Shown here: piece by piece, positions 35,863-41,933 of the stretch
How positions within the stretch are numbered: the stretch's first letter is position 1
Layout of the letters: each line of letters opens with the position of its first letter
Source of the DNA: JAZRWQ01 sp045541395
Lineage (GTDB): Bacteria; Bacillota; Clostridia; Oscillospirales; UMGS1783
NCBI GenBank assembly: GCA_045541395.1
Contig: JAZQIZ010000001.1
Location: 310,001-374,000, forward strand
Reading direction: 5' to 3'
DNA length: 64,000 nucleotides
The notes under the pieces: model-generated
The model's input: the letters and a program-made list of their open reading frames with translations, nothing else
Databases searched by the model: none
What the model was told of the DNA's origin: nothing
Program-made: the position numbers and the translations under genes

Positions 35863-36846
35863 ATGTCTAACGATTTCAAATGGCACGAATCTATGTTTAT
35901 GATGATGCACAACAATCCGACAGAAAAGGTTAATGCAGAATACATTGATGATGTTAAAGCATACTTAAAAGTTCCCGTTAGTCCTTGCGATAAAAAACAA
36001 TCCTTAAAACTTTTAAAGCAATTTGCAAGAAAAGATTTTGCGGATTTTTGGAATGAATCTGTTAACTCATATCTACCTGCCATCAGCGAAGGCACAATGA
36101 AACTATCGGAAAAAGTATATTCTCACAATGATGCGATTCGTTATGCCAAGGAATTGATTCAAACTCTTGATAAAAAAGAACTGGCTCGTGCGTTTTTATA
36201 TGGTGTTGCTAATAATGCTCCTGAATATCGCACTGCCCTTGCCTGCTATTTCTTTATTAAAAATCTGCCCGAGCATCAATTTGAAAAGAAATTTATCGGC
36301 ACAAACGCTACAGGCGACGTGTACTCTGAAAACACCTGCGAAATATGTAAATATAATAGCAAATTAAGCGATGAGCCAAAAATGCAGTTTTGGCATATCA
36401 ATGTTGATATGGAACATTTTTATTTCAAAGCTTTAGTTCCTTTTTGTTTTAATTTGAATACAGCAATTGTTTATTTGGAAGAATATAAAACATTACCAAC
36501 ACCCAATTATACATCCGGAGATTTGCAATTCTTTAAAGAGGTAATTGCCCTTATTGAAACACTTCCTGAAAACACACCACCCTCTAAGTTACGCAAAGAA
36601 TTAAAAAGTTCAGGCCTGTTAAAAATGACGATTGAACAAATCGATGCGTTTATTGATATGCTTGGATATTTGAATATTTTGCATACAGATGATTCCTTAG
36701 GCGTTACCGTAGGTCACACTTGTGAAAGAGATATGCTCTATCCGTTGAGTGACCGTTCATACTTTGCTCATCCGGTAAATCGTTGGACAAGAAAAAGCGG
36801 TATCGACTATCAAATGTTTGATATGCTATTTGGGGATTTATATTGA
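35863..36846 (+). CDS. Cassette cargo gene 1, uncharacterised 327-residue protein
   Basis: I do not recognise this protein. It has no signal peptide or membrane segment, so it is probably cytoplasmic. Visible features are a CEICKYN pair of cysteines near residue 155 and a helix-rich N-terminal half. The C-terminal region has a likely helix-turn-helix stretch (SKLRKELKSSGLLKM to LGYLNIL), and the protein ends near RSYFAHPVNRWTRKSG. CGAGGTGA lies 5 bases before the ATG. It has its own promoter and terminator and carries no partner gene, as a cassette would. Confidence 0.75.
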   Translation: MSNDFKWHESMFMMMHNNPTEKVNAEYIDDVKAYLKVPVSPCDKKQSLKLLKQFARKDFADFWNESVNSYLPAISEGTMKLSEKVYSHNDAIRYAKELIQTLDKKELARAFLYGVANNAPEYRTALACYFFIKNLPEHQFEKKFIGTNATGDVYSENTCEICKYNSKLSDEPKMQFWHINVDMEHFYFKALVPFCFNLNTAIVYLEEYKTLPTPNYTSGDLQFFKEVIALIETLPENTPPSKLRKELKSSGLLKMTIEQIDAFIDMLGYLNILHTDDSLGVTVGHTCERDMLYPLSDRSYFAHPVNRWTRKSGIDYQMFDMLFGDLY

Positions 36847-36848
36847 CG

Positions 36849-36881
36849 AAAAGGCTTGACCAATCGGTCAAGCCTTTTTTG
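36849..36881 (+). terminator. Terminator of cargo gene 1
   Basis: Stem AAGGCTTGACC/GGTCAAGCCTT with an AATC loop and T6. It ends directly at the second spoVAC tail. Confidence 0.92.
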
Positions 36882-37002
36882 TTAAAACAATGTTGTTATC
36901 CAATAGATTATTCCATACACCACACTCGCAATAGTGCCATAAACAATAACAGGTCCTGCGATTTTGAACATATTAGCGCCCACGCCCAAGACAAACCCCT
37001 CT
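36882..37002 (-). pseudogene. Orphan spoVAC 3' tail, copy B
   Basis: On the minus strand this encodes the same 39-residue SpoVAC terminus with only three Val-to-Ile changes relative to the true gene, then a stop. The upstream part of spoVAC is missing. Its frame is intact, so the copy was probably part of a working spoVAC until recently. It begins one base after the cargo-1 terminator and runs into promoter B. Confidence 0.9.
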
Positions 37003-37039
37003 GCTGCTGTCAATATAGGCCACACCATTTGCAAAAATA

Positions 37040-37068
37040 TTTACATTAAATCAGCGGTGTGGTATAAT
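37040..37068 (+). promoter_or_regulatory. Cassette promoter B
   Basis: TTTACA (37040-37045), 17 bases, then a perfect TATAAT (37063-37068). Nearly the same sequence as promoter A. Confidence 0.88.
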
Positions 37069-37089
37069 AAAAAACGAGGTGATTTTTAT

Positions 37090-38166
37090 ATGAAGAGAAT
37101 CGTAACTATTGTATTGATACTTTTAATATCGTTATCTCTTACAGGTTGCAAAAATAATGTTTCTGTTAATGAAATATATTTTGAATCTTTGAACTACAAT
37201 AACTATTACAATTTTAGATGTTCTTGTGATTTATGGATAAACGATGATATGTGTTTGTATAATTCCGATGGGTTTTACAATATGCGAACCTTCGCTTATC
37301 AAAACGGCAGTAAAATTAAATTGTTTGAATCAAACGATTTTATAAATGAAACCTATTATGGAGAAATTTTTCCAATAAATGATTTTGCTTATTTCACTAC
37401 TTCAACTGATGACAACAATCAAAATTTTTATAAGTTTTCTTTCGCAAACCAAAGTTATGAAAAATTATTCACAACAAGTAATTATTCTGAGTGGATGGGA
37501 ACGCATGATTATATCGCCTTTTCACAATACCGAGATGAAGAATTAACCCTGACCGATCTGTTTATTTATAACATTGTTGAAGACACTATAACGCCGATAT
37601 GTAATGATATATTGAGTTTTGGCATAGTAAATAACAAAATAAGATACTTAACTTCGTTAAACACCGATACATTGGCACTCTTTGAGTACGACCACACTGA
37701 TGATAAATCAAATAAAATCGGTGAAATATCAGTTAAAATTAAAGATGAATTCCCAATCTATAACTTCACAAACGACTATACAACAATTGCACAATATGAC
37801 AGCGATGCTTATAAAAAAATCACCTTATATTCATCTGACGGTTCGTCTTGTGAATATAGTTTGCCTAAATCTGTACAACAGTTTGTTGCCGGTGAACACT
37901 TCGCCTATGCGGTATGCTATGAAACCGAAGAATACAGTTCCACCGCTGTAGAACATAAGGATAACGGTATTTATAGAATTAATTTAGCAGATGGCAGCTA
38001 CGAATTAGTCGAAACCATTGCTAATGATGATACTGAAATCCATGTTGTTTCTGATGACGAGATTTATATTACACAGTACGAGATGAATTTCATTGGTCAA
38101 TATAAAGGTCATGTATATCAATTGATTGTACCCGATAAAACAAAAACTAAAATTTTTGTTATTTAA
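37090..38166 (+). CDS. Cassette cargo gene 2, lipoprotein with beta-rich outer domain
   Basis: The 358-residue product begins MKRIVTIVLILLISLSLTGC, a lipoprotein signal with lipobox LTGC and the lipidated Cys at residue 20. The rest is extracellular and rich in Asn, Tyr, Asp and short beta motifs (for example DFAYFTTST, LFIYNI and ISLADGSYE-like repeats), which suggests a beta-propeller. I do not recognise a family. The frame is open upstream to 36964, but CGAGGTGA sits before the ATG at 37090. Its promoter block is a near copy of that of cargo 1, while the coding regions are unrelated. Confidence 0.8.
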   Translation: MKRIVTIVLILLISLSLTGCKNNVSVNEIYFESLNYNNYYNFRCSCDLWINDDMCLYNSDGFYNMRTFAYQNGSKIKLFESNDFINETYYGEIFPINDFAYFTTSTDDNNQNFYKFSFANQSYEKLFTTSNYSEWMGTHDYIAFSQYRDEELTLTDLFIYNIVEDTITPICNDILSFGIVNNKIRYLTSLNTDTLALFEYDHTDDKSNKIGEISVKIKDEFPIYNFTNDYTTIAQYDSDAYKKITLYSSDGSSCEYSLPKSVQQFVAGEHFAYAVCYETEEYSSTAVEHKDNGIYRINLADGSYELVETIANDDTEIHVVSDDEIYITQYEMNFIGQYKGHVYQLIVPDKTKTKIFVI

Positions 38167-38190
38167 AATCAATTAAATATAATCAAACAT

Positions 38191-38219
38191 AAACGGGCGG
38201 CTATCAGCCGCCCGTTTTT
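38191..38219 (+). terminator. Terminator of cargo gene 2
   Basis: Stem AAACGGGCGGCT/AGCCGCCCGTTT with an ATC loop and a T5 tail. Confidence 0.92.
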
Positions 38220-38239
38220 CATAGCTATTATTGTTTTTT

Positions 38240-38261
38240 CGGGCGGCAGCTTGCCGCCCCT
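38240..38261. repeat. GC-rich palindrome, possibly a dispersed REP-like repeat
   Basis: GGGCGGCA and TGCCGCCC flank a two- to three-base loop just before the spoVAC stop. The minus-strand tail has no T run, so it is not a convincing terminator for spoVAC. It resembles GC-rich hairpins scattered in some Clostridia genomes. Confidence 0.45.
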
Positions 38262-38265
38262 ACAA

Positions 38266-38703
38266 TTAGAATAATGTCGTAATCCAATAAACAACTCCAT
38301 ACACCACACTCGCCACCGTGCCGTAAACGATTACAGGTCCTGCGATTTTGAACATATTAGCGCCAACGCCCAAAACAAAGCCCTCGGTTTTGAATTCCAG
38401 GGCTGCGGAGCAAACAGCATTTGAAAAGCCGGTAATCGGTACAAGTGTGCCGGCACCTGCATGCTTAGCAATTTTATCGTAAATACCCAAGGCTGTAAGT
38501 AAAGCGCCAAGGAAGATCATAGTTACGCTGGTCATTGAAGAGGCAGTCTGTTTATCAAGGCCAAAATTACCCCATAAATTGTTCACAAACTGACCAATAA
38601 CACAAATCACCCCGCCTATTAAGAAAGCTTTTAAGCCGTTAATCGGAGACTTAGAATTAGGTGATTTTAATTTTACAAGTTTGGCATATTCTTTATTATT
38701 CAT
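38266..38703 (-). CDS. spoVAC: Stage V sporulation protein AC (intact)
   Basis: The 145-residue membrane protein carries SpoVAC features: a short hydrophilic N-terminus, four or so membrane segments, KHAGAGTLVPITGFSNAV, and the conserved GFVLGVGANMFKIAGP end. In Bacillus, SpoVAC forms a mechanosensitive channel for dipicolinic acid. A TTG at 38715 is in frame, but the ATG at 38703 sits 6 bases after GAGG. Its 3' end is the parent, or sister, of two orphan tails at 35655 and 36882. spoVAD, normally next, is displaced by about 4.6 kb. Confidence 0.94.
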   Translation of the reverse strand: MNNKEYAKLVKLKSPNSKSPINGLKAFLIGGVICVIGQFVNNLWGNFGLDKQTASSMTSVTMIFLGALLTALGIYDKIAKHAGAGTLVPITGFSNAVCSAALEFKTEGFVLGVGANMFKIAGPVIVYGTVASVVYGVVYWITTLF

Positions 38704-38760
38704 ATAGTACCTCAAAAAAAGATTGTACTGTTATTTTGATATGGGATTAATAAATTATAC

Positions 38761-38792
38761 AAAAAAAGCTGTTCAAATATTGAACAGCTTTT
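38761..38792 (-). terminator. Terminator after trkH
   Basis: Stem AAAAGCTGTTCAA and its complement with a small loop and T7 on the minus strand, just past the trkH stop. Confidence 0.9.
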
Positions 38793-38796
38793 AAAT

Positions 38797-40248
38797 TTAG
38801 CTTTTCCAGGTTTTATAATAGAATAAAACGATTATAGGATACAATTCAAGTCTACCGGTAAGCATTGTTAAACTGAGAATGATTTTGGAAAAATCACTGA
38901 ATGCACTATAATTACTCATAGGGCCAACAGCATCAAAACCGGGGCCTATGTTATTAAAACAGGCGGCAACTGCCGATAAGTTCGTTTCTAAAGAAAAACC
39001 GTCAAGGGAAATGAGAAGAAATCCCCCAATAAAAATACATAAATACACAACAAGATACATTGCAGTAGCAGTAGCAACCTTTTCACTTACAGGCTGCCCA
39101 TCTGCCCTGAGAGTATGGACACTCTGCGGCTGCAACAGAGACTTTATACTTCTTTTTATTGATTTTAACCAAAGAACAATTCTTGAACATTTTGTTCCGC
39201 CGCCTGTACTGCCTGCACACGCGCCAACGAACATAAGACAAAGCAATATAGTTTTAGAAAATGATGGCCACAAATTAAAATCGCAGGTAGAGAAGCCCGT
39301 TGTAGTCATAACACTGACAACCTGAAATGCACCGTGGCGAATGGTTTCGGAAAGAGTATCAAACTGCCCGGCAATATTAAGTACAATAGCAACTGTAGAT
39401 GCTACTGCAAGGAACATATACAGTCGGATTTCTTCATTTTTAAGTATACTCTTAAAGTTACGAGAAATGATCCAATAGTAAACGTTAAAATTAACGCCAA
39501 AAAGGAACATAAAAATTGTTGTAACGTTTTGCAAATAAGGAGAATAGGATGCCATACTGTCATTTTTAACGCCAAAACCGCCTGTACCGGCTGTTCCGAA
39601 TGCAGTACATACGGCATCAAAAATAGGCATATCGCCAACCACGAGAAAAATAAAATCTGCAACGGTAAGCAATATGTATAAAAGATAGAGAATAACCGCA
39701 GTCTGGCGCATTTTGGGAACTAATTTTCCAACGGTAGGACCGGGGCTTTCCGCACGGAGCAAATGAACCGTAAATCCTCCGCCGCGCTTACTTCCCGGAA
39801 CCACAGCAAGCAGAAAAACAAGCACACCCATACCGCCCAGCCAATGGCTGAAGCTTCGCCAATAAAGGACACCTCTTGAAAGGGATTCAACGTCACCTAA
39901 AATAGAAGCGCCTGTAGTTGTAAAACCTGATACGATTTCAAAGAATGCGTCGATATAATGAGGTATTTCGCCGGAAATATAGAAAGGCAGACAACCCAGC
40001 AGACTCATTACTATCCAGCTGATACCAACACAGACAAGTCCCTCTTTGGCATAAAAGCCCCTACCGCCTTTATGACACAATGCTATAAGCAGACCACTTA
40101 CAGCACCTATTATAAGCATTGAGATAAAGAACGCATTTGCGGTGGAATTTCTTCCATCGTAAATACAAATTAATGCCGCAGGTAACATAAAGAGAGCTTC
40201 AAGCGCAAGGATCTGACCTAAAATTTTACCTATTGTTTTATAATTCAT
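38797..40248 (-). CDS. trkH: Potassium transporter membrane subunit TrkH/KtrB
   Basis: The 483-residue membrane protein has the selectivity-filter loops of the Trk/Ktr/HKT superfamily: TTTGASI, GTAGTGGFGVKN, TTTGFSTCDFN and an NNIGPGFD loop. They form the four pore-lining repeats of a K+ or Na+ uptake channel. It follows trkA by about 11 bases, a standard pair. In Trk systems, TrkA gates the channel by binding NAD(H). Confidence 0.94.
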   Translation of the reverse strand: MNYKTIGKILGQILALEALFMLPAALICIYDGRNSTANAFFISMLIIGAVSGLLIALCHKGGRGFYAKEGLVCVGISWIVMSLLGCLPFYISGEIPHYIDAFFEIVSGFTTTGASILGDVESLSRGVLYWRSFSHWLGGMGVLVFLLAVVPGSKRGGGFTVHLLRAESPGPTVGKLVPKMRQTAVILYLLYILLTVADFIFLVVGDMPIFDAVCTAFGTAGTGGFGVKNDSMASYSPYLQNVTTIFMFLFGVNFNVYYWIISRNFKSILKNEEIRLYMFLAVASTVAIVLNIAGQFDTLSETIRHGAFQVVSVMTTTGFSTCDFNLWPSFSKTILLCLMFVGACAGSTGGGTKCSRIVLWLKSIKRSIKSLLQPQSVHTLRADGQPVSEKVATATAMYLVVYLCIFIGGFLLISLDGFSLETNLSAVAACFNNIGPGFDAVGPMSNYSAFSDFSKIILSLTMLTGRLELYPIIVLFYYKTWKS

Positions 40249-40259
40249 ACCATACTCAC

Positions 40260-41618
40260 TTAATCAAAAATATCGTTCAGTTGATAAATGGTATCCTCGG
40301 AAGTGGAAACCACAATAACCGAATCACCAACGTTAAACTGTGAATCGCCGTTGGGGATAATTGTTTTACCCTTATGAGTTATGCATACTATAAGAACGTT
40401 GTCCTTTGTTTTTATGCTCTTCAAGGGTTTACCTGAAAATAGAGTATTTTCATCTACTCTAAATTCAATAGCTTCGGCCATACGATCGGCTATAAAATGA
40501 ACCGCAATAGCCGCACCTGACTGATTCTCCATAGCACGAACATAACGTATAATAACGTTACAGCATAATTCGTCAGGAGAAATGGTACTGCCTAAAGGAA
40601 GGCTACTTATAATACTGCTGTCCTTAAAATGGCTTATTTTTGTTATAACCTGAGGCACACCGTTGCCGTGAGCATAAAGTGAAAGTATAATATTAAGCTC
40701 GTCAACACCCGTAAGGTTGACCATCGCATCACTTTCAAAAAGGCCTTCGCTATCAAGAAGTTTTTGATTGCTTGCATCCCCGTTTATAACATTTATTCCC
40801 GGGATCTCCTCGGAAAAACGGATGCAGTTTTCATGGTCTCTTTCTATAAGGTTAACGGAAAAGCCATCTCTGACCAACATGGAAGAAAGATAATAGCTAA
40901 TACGTCCGCCTCCGATAATGAATACATTTTTATTCTTCCTTGTAACGATCCCAAGGTTCTTTAACAGTAAAGTCAGAGTGTTAATAGGAGCCGTAACAAA
41001 TATTCTGTCACCTTCCTGCAGAACGAAATCGCCTGAAGGAGCCATAGCCTTACCGTTTCTCAAAACTACACAAACAAGGACTTTACATTTAACAACGCTT
41101 TCAAGTTTAGATAAGGGCATATTACAAAGAGCACTGTCCTCATCTATTTTTAATTCAACTATTTCTACCCTGCCTTTAGCAAAGGTATCTCTCTTTAAGA
41201 AACCGGGATATTTAATAAGACGTTCAATTTCCATGGCGGCCATTCTTTCAGGATTAACTACCAGGGATAGATTAAACATAACGCGCATCTGATGTATCTG
41301 ATCACTGTATTCAGGATTACGGATACGTGAAATAGTATGGATATCAGGATTCAGTTTATGTGCAACCATACAGCACAGCAGATTAACCTCGTCTTCACCG
41401 GTTGCGGCAATAAGTAAATCAAAATCTTTGACACCCGCATTCAGCAGAACATCTTGAGTAGCGCAGTTACCGCATACTCCCATGACGTCGAAAATATCAG
41501 TATTTTCTTCTATAACATGTTCAATTTTATCAATAAGAACCAGCTCGTGCCCCTCTTCTGAAAGCTGTCTGCATAAGCTTGAACCTACTTTACCAACACC
41601 GGCAATTATAATTTTCAT
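40260..41618 (-). CDS. trkA: Trk system regulatory subunit TrkA
   Basis: The 452-residue cytoplasmic protein consists of two tandem RCK units, each with an N-terminal NAD-binding Rossmann domain and a C-terminal TrkA-C domain. The first begins MKIIIAGVGKVGSSLCRQL, and the second repeats with FIIGGGRISYYLSSML. The acidic end of the second strand (LIDK, LIERD) fits NAD(H) binding. GGAGACAATA precedes the ATG. It is upstream of trkH and forms the gating ring of that channel. Confidence 0.95.
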   Translation of the reverse strand: MKIIIAGVGKVGSSLCRQLSEEGHELVLIDKIEHVIEENTDIFDVMGVCGNCATQDVLLNAGVKDFDLLIAATGEDEVNLLCCMVAHKLNPDIHTISRIRNPEYSDQIHQMRVMFNLSLVVNPERMAAMEIERLIKYPGFLKRDTFAKGRVEIVELKIDEDSALCNMPLSKLESVVKCKVLVCVVLRNGKAMAPSGDFVLQEGDRIFVTAPINTLTLLLKNLGIVTRKNKNVFIIGGGRISYYLSSMLVRDGFSVNLIERDHENCIRFSEEIPGINVINGDASNQKLLDSEGLFESDAMVNLTGVDELNIILSLYAHGNGVPQVITKISHFKDSSIISSLPLGSTISPDELCCNVIIRYVRAMENQSGAAIAVHFIADRMAEAIEFRVDENTLFSGKPLKSIKTKDNVLIVCITHKGKTIIPNGDSQFNVGDSVIVVSTSEDTIYQLNDIFD

Positions 41619-41757
41619 TTTTATTGTCTCCCAATATATTACTTTTACAAGTATACATAGTATAGCATAACTATATAAAAAGTCAAACTAAATATTTAAT
41701 TCATTATAAATCTTTATCATTTATTAGGCAACACAGATAACCCGATTCTGTTATAAA

Positions 41758-41795
41758 ACAAAAAACACCTTATGTACATAGACAAAAGGTGTTTC
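41758..41795 (-). terminator. Terminator after tRNA-Leu
   Basis: Stem AAACACCTT/AAGGTGTTT with a T-rich tail on the minus strand, a few bases past the tRNA 3' end. Confidence 0.75.
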
Positions 41796-41797
41796 TC

Positions 41798-41884
41798 TGG
41801 TGCCGGTGGCGGGGGTCGAACCCGCACCCTGTCGCCAGGACCGGATTTTGAGTCCGGCACGTCTGCCAATTCCATCACACCGGC
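41798..41884 (-). tRNA. tRNA-Leu(CAA)
   Basis: An 87-base class II tRNA with a long variable arm: acceptor GCCGGTG/CACCGGC, anticodon stem CCGGA/TCCGG with loop CTCAAAA giving CAA, T-loop TTCGACC, discriminator A and an encoded CCA. Confidence 0.97.
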
Positions 41885-41896
41885 AAGTGCCTTATT

Positions 41897-41925
41897 ATTA
41901 TAAGGCATAATAGCAAAAAATTCAA
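41897..41925 (-). promoter_or_regulatory. tRNA-Leu promoter
   Basis: TTGAAT (41920-41925) and a perfect TATAAT (41897-41902) with a 17-base spacer. The -10 box lies within a short palindrome (TGCCTTAT/ATAAGGCA) just upstream of the tRNA. Confidence 0.8.
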
Positions 41926-41933
41926 GTACTAAA

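Larger units (their letters stand above)
35655..37089 (+). repeat. Direct repeats of a 208-base promoter block carrying spoVAC tails
   Basis: Two 208-base blocks, 35655-35862 and 36882-37089, are similar throughout. Each contains a spoVAC tail (antisense), a common bridge (TGCTGTCAATATAGG), a promoter and a GAGGTGA ribosome site. They lie in direct orientation about 1.23 kb apart. The genes that follow them are unrelated to each other. Only the tail portion is shared with the true spoVAC end at 38266. Confidence 0.9.

Noticed and set aside
35655..36095. A 146-codon minus-strand open frame ending in SpoVAC-like sequence
   Set aside because: Only the last 39 codons resemble SpoVAC. The rest is antisense to the cargo gene and has no plausible protein pattern, so it is treated as an orphan gene tail.
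38240..38261. GC-rich hairpin as the spoVAC terminator
   Set aside because: On the minus strand it is followed by GAAAAAAC, not by T residues.
41888..41907. Palindrome TGCCTTAT/ATAAGGCA as a pcrA terminator
   Set aside because: It contains the -10 box of the tRNA-Leu promoter and has no T tract on the minus strand.
41717..41908. A 63-codon minus-strand open frame
   Set aside because: It runs across tRNA-Leu; the DVPDSKSGPGDRVRVRPPP-like peptide is a well-known artefact of translating tRNA genes.
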